A stretch of DNA of 64,000 bases from positions 124,001 through 188,000 of the forward strand of contig CAYTKQ010000001.1 in NCBI GenBank assembly GCA_964438705.1, given 5' to 3'. Shown here in pieces: positions 17,423 through 25,090 of the stretch. The stretch comes from Christensenella sp964438705. Lineage in GTDB: Bacteria > Bacillota > Clostridia > Christensenellales > Christensenellaceae. Under the pieces are notes generated by a model. It worked only from the letters and a program-made list of their open reading frames with translations, was not told the origin of the DNA and did not search any database. The translations under genes and the position numbers were made by a program. The first letter of the stretch is position 1, and every line of letters begins with the position of its first letter.

Positions 17423-18711
17423 ATGCACGGCAGGCGGCGCTTGAGATCATATCCAAGGTGCTGAAGGAGAAGAGCTATTTGAATCTGGAATGCAAGCGCG
17501 TATTATCCGCAGACTGGAGTGTGGAGGATAAGCGCTTTATTACTGCGCTTGCAAATACGACGATCGAAAATTTGTTTCGCATTGATTATGTGCTGGGGCA
17601 ATTCATCACGGCAAAGCGTGTGCACGCCGTGATCATGAACATTTTGCGTCTGGGCGCGTGTCAGTTGTTGTTTTTCGAATCGGTACCCGTTTCGGCGGCG
17701 GTCAACGAGAGCGTAAAGCTGGTCGAAAAATCCGGCAAAGGACAGTTGAAGGGATTTGTAAATGCGGTGCTGCGGAATTTATCAAAAAACTTTGGCAGGC
17801 TGCAATATCCTGACCGCGACGACGATCCTGCGGAATATTTTCATGTGTTTTACAGCTACCCGAAATGGCTGTGCGAGAAATATATATCGGAATACGGCGA
17901 AGAACAGACAGAGCAGATGATGAGCTATACCGGCGACCGTACGCTGACGTGTGTGCGCGCCAATCATTTGGAGGAGATGCCCGAAGATTTTCTTCCGGGG
18001 TTATACTGTGACGACGCTTTTTACATCCGAGGCATGAGCGCGATTGAGCGGGAACCGCTGTTTTTGAACGGAAGCCTTACCGTACAGGGAGAAGCCTCTC
18101 AAGCCGTGGTGTGTGCGGCGGGCATCGGACCGCGCGATCATGTGCTCGATGCATGCGCCGCGCCCGGTGGGAAGAGTGCGTACGCGGCGTGGTTTGCGCG
18201 CGAGGGAAAGATCGTTGCCATGGAGTTGCACGAGCATCGTGCACAGCTTATGCAACGCAATTTTGAACGGTTGGGCGTGCAAAATGCTGAAATCAAGGTG
18301 GCGGATGCGTCCGTGCTGATTGCGGAATATGCCGGAGCGTTTGACGTAGTGCTCGTTGACGCGCCGTGCTCGGCGCTGGGGCTTTTGTACCGCAAGCCGG
18401 ACATTAAAATATTCAAGCAGCGCGAAGATGTCGCGCCGCTGGTGGCAATCCAGCGCGCATTGCTGAATACGTGCGCAGCCTATGTGAAGCCGGGCGGTAC
18501 GCTGCTCTATTCCACGTGCACCATCAACCGTGAGGAGAACGAGGAAAACATTCGTTGGTTTCTGGAAAATAACGGCACATTCGAACAGGATGCGCTCCGT
18601 ATGTTTCTTCCCGGAGAACTGAAAGAAAGAACGGATGACGGAATGCTGCAACTGTTCCCGCACATCGACAGCATCGACGGATTTTTTATGGCGAGGCTGA
18701 AAAAGAAATGA
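17419..18711 (+). CDS. rsmB: 16S rRNA (cytosine-967) methyltransferase RsmB
   Basis: A 430-residue RNA m5C methyltransferase with an N-terminal NusB-like domain (residues 1-~135, ARQAALEIISKVLKEKSYLN) and a C-terminal SAM-dependent domain. The SAM-binding signature DACAAPGGKSAYAA is followed by VLVDAPCSALGLLYRKPD, whose PC holds a catalytic cysteine. The second catalytic cysteine is in LLYSTCTINREENEEN. The TTG start overlaps the fmt stop (TTGA); rlmN overlaps its own stop (ATGA). Confidence 0.95.
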   Translation: MNARQAALEIISKVLKEKSYLNLECKRVLSADWSVEDKRFITALANTTIENLFRIDYVLGQFITAKRVHAVIMNILRLGACQLLFFESVPVSAAVNESVKLVEKSGKGQLKGFVNAVLRNLSKNFGRLQYPDRDDDPAEYFHVFYSYPKWLCEKYISEYGEEQTEQMMSYTGDRTLTCVRANHLEEMPEDFLPGLYCDDAFYIRGMSAIEREPLFLNGSLTVQGEASQAVVCAAGIGPRDHVLDACAAPGGKSAYAAWFAREGKIVAMELHEHRAQLMQRNFERLGVQNAEIKVADASVLIAEYAGAFDVVLVDAPCSALGLLYRKPDIKIFKQREDVAPLVAIQRALLNTCAAYVKPGGTLLYSTCTINREENEENIRWFLENNGTFEQDALRMFLPGELKERTDDGMLQLFPHIDSIDGFFMARLKKK

Positions 18712-19748
18712 AACAGCTTCTGGATTGTAACGCAAAGGAATTGAGCGAAGAACTTGCCGGGCTGAACGAAAAACCGTTTCGCGCAAAGCAAATCATGAAA
18801 TGGCTCGTTGCAGGCAAGTCGTTTGAGGAGATGACGAATATTTCCAAAGAGCTGCGTGCGCTGCTGCGCAAACATTATGCGGAAGGCTATGTGCAAACTT
18901 GCCAAGTGCTTACATCTGTCGATGGCACCCGGAAATATTTGTTTTGCTTTGAAGACGGAAGCACGGTGGAAAGCGTATTCATGCAAAAGGAGTACGGGAA
19001 CACCGTGTGTGTATCCACGCAGGTCGGCTGCCGCATGGGGTGCACGTTTTGCGCTTCGTGCAGAGATGGGTTGAAACGCAACCTTACGGCGGGAGAAATC
19101 CTCGCGCAGGTCGTCGCCGTGAACGCGGATGCGGGCGGCGGGCGTAGTGTTACCAACATCGTGCTGATGGGTATGGGCGAGCCCTTCGATAATTACGATA
19201 ACGTGGTGAAATTCATCCGCCTTGTAAACGATCCGACCGGACTGGGGATTGGGCTGCGCTGCATTTCGCTTTCCACCTGCGGCCTGACAGAGCAGATCAG
19301 GAGGTTTGCTGACGAAGGACTCCCTTTGACGCTTTCCATTTCGCTGCACGCGGCCTGTGATGAAAAGCGCGAGAAGATCATGCCGACCGCTGTGCAGTAT
19401 AAGATCGCTGATATATTGGACGCTGCGAATTACTACTTTTTAAAAACAGGCAGACGTATTATAATAGAATATGCTGTGATCGACGGCATCAACGATACGA
19501 AAGAGGATATCATGCTCTTAAAAGAACAACTTCATGGCCTGAATTGCCATGTGAACCTGATTCCTTTGAACGGAAATGACGGACTGGTGCTTAGAGCGCC
19601 GGATAAGCGGCGCGTGTATACGTTTTGTCAGGCGCTGGAGCGTGAAGGAATTTCCGCAACGGTAAGAAAGTCTATGGGAAGCGATATTGCGGGGGCGTGC
19701 GGACAGCTCAGGCAGCAATACATTCGTGAAAACGAGGGGGAAGTATGA
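18708..19748 (+). CDS. rlmN: 23S rRNA/tRNA adenine-C2 methyltransferase RlmN
   Basis: A 346-residue radical SAM enzyme that methylates C2 of A2503 in 23S rRNA and A37 of some tRNAs. The Fe-S cluster motif CRMGCTFC is near residue 108. The GEPFDNYDNV segment and the C-terminal catalytic cysteine in SDIAGACGQL are both present, which argues for RlmN activity. Whether Cfr-like C8 methylation is possible cannot be decided from these motifs alone, but context and length fit RlmN. It overlaps rsmB and the phosphatase gene by 4 nt on each side. Confidence 0.95.
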   Translation: MKQLLDCNAKELSEELAGLNEKPFRAKQIMKWLVAGKSFEEMTNISKELRALLRKHYAEGYVQTCQVLTSVDGTRKYLFCFEDGSTVESVFMQKEYGNTVCVSTQVGCRMGCTFCASCRDGLKRNLTAGEILAQVVAVNADAGGGRSVTNIVLMGMGEPFDNYDNVVKFIRLVNDPTGLGIGLRCISLSTCGLTEQIRRFADEGLPLTLSISLHAACDEKREKIMPTAVQYKIADILDAANYYFLKTGRRIIIEYAVIDGINDTKEDIMLLKEQLHGLNCHVNLIPLNGNDGLVLRAPDKRRVYTFCQALEREGISATVRKSMGSDIAGACGQLRQQYIRENEGEV

Positions 19749-20476
19749 GGACAGCGGCGCTGAGCCACATTGGCAACGTAAGAACGACAAATGAAGATTC
19801 TGTGTTTGTGCACACCGGAAAACGACCGTATTATATGCTGGTGGCCGATGGAATGGGCGGGCATGCGGCGGGGGAGGTCGCGAGCGGAATGGCGTGCATG
19901 GAGATTGAACAGTATATCGATCGTCTTTGTACTGATCGCTTAAACGAGGAGCAAATCCTGGGGGCGGTTCAGTTCGCAAATCAAAAACTCATCGAAGAGG
20001 TGGAGAAGAAGCCCGCGCTTTATGGCATGGGAACCACGCTTACATTTGCGGCCTTCAACGACGACGAAATCGTGATTGCGCAGGTAGGGGATTCGCGGGC
20101 CTATCATAAAAAGAAGGACGCGATCCATAAGATCACAAAGGATCACACCTACATTCAGCATTTGATTGACAGCGGCGTGATCGACAAGGGCGACGCGGAG
20201 GATTATCCCTTTAAAAACATCATCACCCGCTCTGTCGGCATGAAGGAAGTGACGGTGGATTTTTTCACGATCAGCTGGCAGGACGATGACATCATTTTGC
20301 TGTGCTCCGACGGATTGACCAATTATACTGACAGCGACGTGTTATTTAAGATTCTTTCGGATGAAGATACGCTGGAAGAAAAGACGCAAAAATTAGTAGA
20401 CATTGCGCTTGAGGGCGGCGGAAAAGACAATATATCCGTGGTTTTGGCGCAGCGTTCCGAAGGAGGAACGCTATGA
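19745..20476 (+). CDS. prpC: PP2C-family Ser/Thr phosphatase (Stp/PrpC)
   Basis: A 243-residue metal-dependent phosphatase that reverses phosphorylation by the adjacent kinase. PP2C metal-binding motifs are clear: TNEDSVF, VADGMGGHAAGEVAS, AQVGDSRAY, LCSDGLTNY and GGKDNISVVL. The protein is soluble with no membrane segment. It overlaps the kinase gene by 4 nt, and the phosphatase-kinase-rsgA-rpe-thiN order is standard in Firmicutes. Confidence 0.95.
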   Translation: MRTAALSHIGNVRTTNEDSVFVHTGKRPYYMLVADGMGGHAAGEVASGMACMEIEQYIDRLCTDRLNEEQILGAVQFANQKLIEEVEKKPALYGMGTTLTFAAFNDDEIVIAQVGDSRAYHKKKDAIHKITKDHTYIQHLIDSGVIDKGDAEDYPFKNIITRSVGMKEVTVDFFTISWQDDDIILLCSDGLTNYTDSDVLFKILSDEDTLEEKTQKLVDIALEGGGKDNISVVLAQRSEGGTL

Positions 20477-22359
20477 TCGGGCCGGATACATTGCTGGCCG
20501 GACGGTATCGGCTCGTCGAGCAGATCGATTCGGGTGGCTCCGCATACATCTATAAGGCGATGGATGATATGACCCAAAAAGTCATCGCGGTAAAGGTTTT
20601 AAAGCCCGAACTTACGGAAAATGAGGAGTTTGTGCAGCGCTTCAAAAAAGAAGTGCAGGCTGCGGCAAAGCTACGGCACGCAAACATCATACGTGCTTAC
20701 GACGCAGGTTTTGATAACGGGACCTATTACATCGTAATGGATCTGATCGAGGGAAAAACACTCAAAAACCTGATCAACGCAAACGGTCCGCTGCCCGTCA
20801 AATATGCGGTCGCGGTGGCAAAGAAGCTGTGCCTCGCGCTGGAATACGCGCATGTGAAGGGATTTATACATAGAGACATCAAGCCGCATAATGTGATGGT
20901 GGATACGACGGGTGAACCGTTCATCGCTGACTTTGGCATTGCGCGAAACATAGCCCAAAACACGATCACCGTGGAAGAGGACAGCGTGATGGGATCAGTG
21001 CACTATTTTTCGCCGGAGCAGGCGCGCGGCGAACGGGTGGATAAGCGCTCAGACATCTATTCTCTTGGTATACTGCTTTACGAGATGCTTACCGGGCGCG
21101 TTCCATTTGACGCAGACACCTCCGTGGCGATTGCGCTGAAGCACATCAACGACCCGATGCCTGATGTCAGAGAAATTGTGCCGAATGTACCGGAAAGCCT
21201 GAATAGGATCATACAAAAAGCAACGCAGAAGGACAAGCATTTTCGATATAAATCCGCTTTCAACATGTATGAGGACTTACAACGGTGCCTTGCTGAGCCG
21301 GACGGCAATTATGTAAAATACAGTGAAAGCAAACGAACGCAGCAGCACATAGAGGAGCTTCACGCAAAGAGGTCACGCAAAAATATCGGTCGGCTGCTTG
21401 TTACATTCGGTATTTCCGCCGTCGTTATATTTGCGATCATTGCCATCGTGAGCGCGGTCATCAATTTCAACGCAAACCGCCCGATCTCCATACAGGATTT
21501 TGTGGGTATGAAGGAAAAGAACGCCATAGAGGCCGCTCAAAAGCTGACGCCATCCCCCGAGGTGCGTTATGAACGCTCCACAGAAGCGGAAAAGGGGATC
21601 GTCATTCGTCAGGAGCCGAAAGCGGGCGAAGATTTTAAAAAGGATGATCCGCTTGTACTGATCGTAAGCAATGGCTCCGGAACGGATATCATGCCGAACG
21701 TCACAAATATAGACAGAGCGCAGGCGGAAAAGATATTGCTTGAAAGCGGGATCGAGCTGGATCAGATCGTGGAGGACAGTAAGGGCGAATTCCCGATCGG
21801 TTACGTGATCGATCAGCATCCGGCGGCAGGGGAGTCTGTGGCGGGCAGCGGAAGCGTATGGCTGACGGTTAAGGTATCGCCGGATATCGCGAAGGTTCAG
21901 GTGCCCAATGTCACGGGGATGGAGATCGGCGATGCGTTAAACGTTCTGAAATTAAAGGAGCTCTCATTGTTTTTATTGTATGAGAAGCGTGATGGCGAAG
22001 CCGGAACGGTCCTTTCCCAAACGCCGGAGGAAAATGGCGAAATCGCAACCAACAGGCCGGTCAGGCTGTCTGTTTCTGAGGCGGATGGTACAAGATACAG
22101 CTATAAGGGCGAGGGTATTACGCTCACCATTCCAAAGGATGGAACAACGCTTAGGTTAGGGGTTCCCGGTGAAATCAACGGGATTCCGGTTTATTACATC
22201 ATCTATGACGCGGTGCTGGAATCAGGAGATCAGATCGTCAAGCCGGAAACGTCTCTTGTGTTTGATTCCAAGGAGGATTCCATACAAAAGGACGTTGCGA
22301 TCTTTATGAATGACGTTTTGGTGAAGACGGATAACATCGAGTTTACAAAAGGGAGGTAG
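20473..22359 (+). CDS. prkC: PASTA-domain membrane Ser/Thr protein kinase
   Basis: A 628-residue kinase that senses cell-wall muropeptides or lipid II and phosphorylates cell-division, wall and translation factors. The Hanks-type kinase domain covers about residues 12-270, with HRDIKPHN and DFGIAR intact and SPEQARGERVDKRSDIYSLG in the substrate lobe. A single membrane helix (about residues 308-333, LLVTFGISAVVIFAIIAIVS) separates it from three extracellular PASTA repeats, beginning at about ISIQDFVGM, DIMPNVTNI and VQVPNVTGM. A further ~85-residue C-terminal domain follows, as seen in clostridial members. It overlaps prpC upstream and shares a single base with rsgA. Confidence 0.96.
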   Translation: MIGPDTLLAGRYRLVEQIDSGGSAYIYKAMDDMTQKVIAVKVLKPELTENEEFVQRFKKEVQAAAKLRHANIIRAYDAGFDNGTYYIVMDLIEGKTLKNLINANGPLPVKYAVAVAKKLCLALEYAHVKGFIHRDIKPHNVMVDTTGEPFIADFGIARNIAQNTITVEEDSVMGSVHYFSPEQARGERVDKRSDIYSLGILLYEMLTGRVPFDADTSVAIALKHINDPMPDVREIVPNVPESLNRIIQKATQKDKHFRYKSAFNMYEDLQRCLAEPDGNYVKYSESKRTQQHIEELHAKRSRKNIGRLLVTFGISAVVIFAIIAIVSAVINFNANRPISIQDFVGMKEKNAIEAAQKLTPSPEVRYERSTEAEKGIVIRQEPKAGEDFKKDDPLVLIVSNGSGTDIMPNVTNIDRAQAEKILLESGIELDQIVEDSKGEFPIGYVIDQHPAAGESVAGSGSVWLTVKVSPDIAKVQVPNVTGMEIGDALNVLKLKELSLFLLYEKRDGEAGTVLSQTPEENGEIATNRPVRLSVSEADGTRYSYKGEGITLTIPKDGTTLRLGVPGEINGIPVYYIIYDAVLESGDQIVKPETSLVFDSKEDSIQKDVAIFMNDVLVKTDNIEFTKGR

Positions 22360-23216
22360 TGGCGATTCACGGCAGGATCGTAAAAGGGATCGGCGGATTC
22401 TATTATGTGAACGGCGAAGACAACGCCGTGTATGAATGCAAAGCGCGCGGGAAGTTCCGCAGGGAGAAGGTAACCCCAATGGTAGGAGACCTCGTGGAAT
22501 TTACAATTCGCGACGGATATAACTCGATTGAGGATATCCTGCCCCGGCGCAACAGCCTGAGACGTCCCATGGTGGCCAACATCAATAAGTTGGTTCTGGT
22601 GATGTCGGCAGGCAAACCGGTGGCAGACCTTTTGCTTTGTGACAAGCTTCTGGTGCAAGCCTATTTGGGCGGGATCGAGCCGCTGATTGTCATCAGTAAA
22701 GCGGATATGGACCGGAAAAATGCCCAGGCGCTTAGGCGGCAATATGCCTGTTATGACACACTTTTTACTTCTGTAAAAAGCGGAGAGGGGCTTGATGCGT
22801 TCAAGGAAAGCATCGGCGGTCTGTGCGTTTGTCTCGCGGGGCAATCCGCAGTGGGGAAGTCGTCTCTTCTCAATGCGGTCGCTCCTTCCTTTCGGCTGGA
22901 AACGGGTGGCTTGAGCAAAAAAACGGATCGCGGAAAGCACACGACCCGCAGTTCAGAGCTTTTCTATGTCAGTGAGGCCGACGCCTATGTGGTAGACACG
23001 CCGGGCTTTTCGATGTATGAAGCAGAGCTTGACAAGTTTGCGCTCACCGATTGCTACCCGGAGATGAAAAAATTAAAAGGACAGTGCCGTTTCTCGTCAT
23101 GTCTGCACGATCGGGAGCCCGATTGCGCAGTGAAGGCGGCGGTAGAGACGGAAGAAATAAACAAAGCACGGTACGACCGCTATTTGCGGATTATTCATTC
23201 ATTGGAGGAGAAATAA
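22359..23216 (+). CDS. rsgA: Ribosome small-subunit GTPase RsgA (YloQ/EngC)
   Basis: A 285-residue circularly permuted GTPase that acts in late 30S assembly. The order is an N-terminal OB fold, G4 (VISKAD), G1 (GQSAVGKSSLLNAV), G3 (DTPGF) and then a zinc-binding tail (CRFSSCLHDREPDC). The GTG at 22359 shares one base with the prkC stop and has GGGAGG 2-3 nt upstream, so coupling with prkC is likely; RsgA is a known substrate of such kinases in Bacillus. Confidence 0.95.
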   Translation: MAIHGRIVKGIGGFYYVNGEDNAVYECKARGKFRREKVTPMVGDLVEFTIRDGYNSIEDILPRRNSLRRPMVANINKLVLVMSAGKPVADLLLCDKLLVQAYLGGIEPLIVISKADMDRKNAQALRRQYACYDTLFTSVKSGEGLDAFKESIGGLCVCLAGQSAVGKSSLLNAVAPSFRLETGGLSKKTDRGKHTTRSSELFYVSEADAYVVDTPGFSMYEAELDKFALTDCYPEMKKLKGQCRFSSCLHDREPDCAVKAAVETEEINKARYDRYLRIIHSLEEK

Positions 23217-23217
23217 C

Positions 23218-23865
23218 ATGGTAAAAGTAGCACCTTCTTTATTGTCGGCAGATTTTTGCAATATGGAGCAGGGATTGAGGCTCATGGAGCGGGGGAAGGC
23301 GGATTATCTGCATTGTGACATCATGGACGGAATGTTTGTGCCCAATATTTCATTTGGTTTCCAGATGATCTCGCGGATCAAGGAGCTGACGGAAATTCCG
23401 CTCGACGTGCACCTGATGATCGAGCAGCCCGAACGCTATATCGAACGCTTTGCGGAGGCGGGATCTGATATCATCACAGTACATGTGGAGGCAACAAACC
23501 ATTTGCAGCGCGTACTGAAGCAGATTGCCCAGTGCGGAAAACAGCCGGGCGTGGTTCTCAACCCCGCGACTCCGCTCGAGACGATCAAATACGTTCTCAA
23601 CGACGTGGATATGGTTCTGCTGATGTCCGTCAATCCGGGTTATGGCGGTCAGAGCTTCATTCCGGCGGTGCTGCAAAAAGTGCGCGATCTGAAAGCGATG
23701 ATCGACGCATTCGGCAAGAAAATCGACATCGAGGTAGACGGCGGTGTAGACGCCAAAAACTGCGCACAGCTGTGTGAAGCGGGTGCAACAGTGCTCGTAG
23801 CGGGCAGCGCTGTCTTTGGCGCGGAAGATCCTGCAAAGGCCATCGCCATCATTCGGGGAGAATAG
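23218..23865 (+). CDS. rpe: Ribulose-phosphate 3-epimerase
   Basis: A 215-residue TIM-barrel enzyme interconverting ribulose-5-phosphate and xylulose-5-phosphate. APSLLSADF, HCDIMDGMFVPN, DVHLMIEQPE, VNPGYGGQSF and EVDGGVDAKN carry the catalytic aspartates, metal-binding histidines and phosphate-binding loop. It follows rsgA by one base and precedes thiN. GGAGG before the ATG is strong. Confidence 0.97.
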   Translation: MVKVAPSLLSADFCNMEQGLRLMERGKADYLHCDIMDGMFVPNISFGFQMISRIKELTEIPLDVHLMIEQPERYIERFAEAGSDIITVHVEATNHLQRVLKQIAQCGKQPGVVLNPATPLETIKYVLNDVDMVLLMSVNPGYGGQSFIPAVLQKVRDLKAMIDAFGKKIDIEVDGGVDAKNCAQLCEAGATVLVAGSAVFGAEDPAKAIAIIRGE

Positions 23866-23869
23866 TGGC

Positions 23870-24496
23870 ATGAAAGCATTGCTGGTTGCTTCCGGTGACG
23901 CTCCGAGCGACGCGCTGCTGCGGCGCAGGGCGCGCGAAGCCGATCTCTTGGTCGCGGTTGATAATGGCCTTGCGGCGTTTGATCGCTGCAAAATTGTGCC
24001 GCACCTCATCGTAGGGGATATGGATTCTGTCTCTCCGCAAATGCTCTTTGCATATGCGGAACGCGCGGAGGTGGTGAGCGTACCCGCAGAAAAAAACGAG
24101 ACGGATGCGGCGCTTGCCGTTGATGAAGCGGTGAAGCGTGGCGCGGACCGTATTGTTTTTATTGGCGCCACCGGCGGCAGGATCGATCATCTGCTCTCGA
24201 ATCTGATGCTTTTGAAATATGCGCACAACAAAGACGCGGTCCTCTGGATCGAGGACGACCGCCACGAGATATCTCTAAGCAAAGGAGAAACAGAGATACA
24301 TGGGAAAAAGGGACAGACTGTCTCCATTATCCCGATGAACAAATGCGCCATTGTGAATGCGGAAGGGCTTTACTATCCGCTTGAACGTTTGACGCTCACC
24401 AACGAACAGCCGCGCGGCGTGAGCAACGTTTTCCTTGGCACAAAGGCGAAGATCACGAGCGATGATTTTGTGTTCATCATAAAGATCAAGGAATAA
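23870..24496 (+). CDS. thiN: Thiamine diphosphokinase
   Basis: A 208-residue enzyme that transfers pyrophosphate from ATP to thiamine. DNGLAAFDRCKIVPHLIVGDMDS is the nucleotide-binding region, and EKNETDAALAVDEAVKRG and IGATGGRIDHLLSNL are family hallmarks. The ATG at 23870 has GGGGAG 9 nt upstream, so a longer reading from within rpe is unlikely. It ends the long housekeeping run and is followed by a hairpin shared with rpmB. Confidence 0.93.
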   Translation: MKALLVASGDAPSDALLRRRAREADLLVAVDNGLAAFDRCKIVPHLIVGDMDSVSPQMLFAYAERAEVVSVPAEKNETDAALAVDEAVKRGADRIVFIGATGGRIDHLLSNLMLLKYAHNKDAVLWIEDDRHEISLSKGETEIHGKKGQTVSIIPMNKCAIVNAEGLYYPLERLTLTNEQPRGVSNVFLGTKAKITSDDFVFIIKIKE

Positions 24497-24525
24497 AAAA
24501 CAGGACAGATCAATGATCTGCCCTG
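24497..24525. terminator. Bidirectional terminator between thiN and rpmB
   Basis: An 11-bp stem, 24501-24511 with 24515-24525, encloses an AAT loop. Read on the minus strand the single mismatch becomes a U-G pair and the stem is followed by TTTTTT, a good intrinsic terminator for rpmB. Read on the plus strand the T tract is poor (ACTTTG), so it serves thiN less well. Confidence 0.85.
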
Positions 24526-24540
24526 ACTTTGTTGTGATGA

Positions 24541-24732
24541 TTACACGTAACGCTCGACTTTGCCGGAGCGCAGGCAACGTGTGCACACATACTTTCTCGT
24601 AGGAGTACCATTTTCAATGACCCTAACGCGCTGTACGTTCGGAGCCCAAATTCTTCTGGATGTTCTGTGCGAGTGGCTGACCTTATTGCCGGACATAACG
24701 CCTTTTGCACAAACTTCACAATACTTCGCCAT
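24541..24732 (-). CDS. rpmB: 50S ribosomal protein L28
   Basis: A 63-residue L28, the only minus-strand gene here. The N-terminus AKYCEVCAKG and the later VCTRCLRSGKV give two CxxC pairs, so this is the zinc-binding form of L28. HSHRTSRRIWAPNVQRVR is the rRNA-binding stretch. A GGGAGGTG ribosome-binding site lies upstream on the minus strand, with a consensus-like promoter further up and a strong terminator downstream, making it a one-gene unit. Its convergent position after thiN is common in Clostridia. Confidence 0.97.
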   Translation of the reverse strand: MAKYCEVCAKGVMSGNKVSHSHRTSRRIWAPNVQRVRVIENGTPTRKYVCTRCLRSGKVERYV

Positions 24733-24774
24733 CTAAAACACCTCCCTCTTGGTGTATACGTTCAAACAGCGTTT

Positions 24775-24803
24775 ATTTTATCATCAATAACGCGCGAATG
24801 CAA
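24775..24803 (-). promoter_or_regulatory. Promoter for rpmB
   Basis: On the minus strand TTGCAT is separated by 17 bp from TAAAAT, about 40 nt before the rpmB start. Both hexamers are close to consensus. Confidence 0.75.
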
Positions 24804-24965
24804 GTATTTTTTATAAATTTGTTTGTGTACGGCGAATCGCCGTATCCCATTGAGCACTGGCAATGCCAAAGAAAAGGGGCAGACGCTTTCGGATCATAAG
24901 AAACATTTAATCAACGAGCCTTTGCAAACCAAAACACTTCCATATCTCACACAAAAAAATGGACT

Positions 24966-24993
24966 TTAACAAAAAGAAATTGCATATTATAAT
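24966..24993 (+). promoter_or_regulatory. Promoter for the PTS regulator
   Basis: TTAACA (24966-24971) and the consensus TATAAT (24988-24993) have a 16-bp spacer. It lies 97 nt before the start codon, leaving a leader that contains the 25051-25072 dyad. Confidence 0.7.
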
Positions 24994-25050
24994 CAAATTA
25001 ACATTTTAAATTCTTTTCCTATTACGATTTAAAAGGCAATCATCAATTTG

Positions 25051-25072
25051 CAAAGAACGTTAACGCTCTTTG
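25051..25072 (+). promoter_or_regulatory. 22-bp near-palindrome before the PTS regulator
   Basis: The arms CAAAGA and TCTTTG flank a central CGTTAACG; 20 of 22 positions are symmetric. It lies about 50 nt after the likely transcription start and 4 nt before the GGGGGA ribosome-binding site. It could be an operator, for example for autoregulation, or an RNA hairpin affecting translation. Confidence 0.55.
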
Positions 25073-25090
25073 TAGTGGGGGAATTCTTTT

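Larger units (their letters stand above)
24733..25090. other. AT-rich intergenic region between rpmB and the PTS regulator
   Basis: 358 bp with no convincing gene. It holds the minus-strand rpmB promoter, a short dyad (TACGGC-GAATC-GCCGTA, 24828-24844), a plus-strand promoter (24966-24993), and a 22-bp near-palindrome at 25051-25072 just before the regulator's ribosome-binding site. The stretch 24845-24960 shows nothing I can interpret. A 64-codon open frame at 24705-24899 crosses the rpmB start and is not supported. Confidence 0.7.

Noticed and set aside
24705..24899. 64-codon plus-strand frame in the rpmB-PTS gap
   Set aside because: It overlaps the rpmB start and promoter, has no ribosome-binding site, and its product resembles no family.
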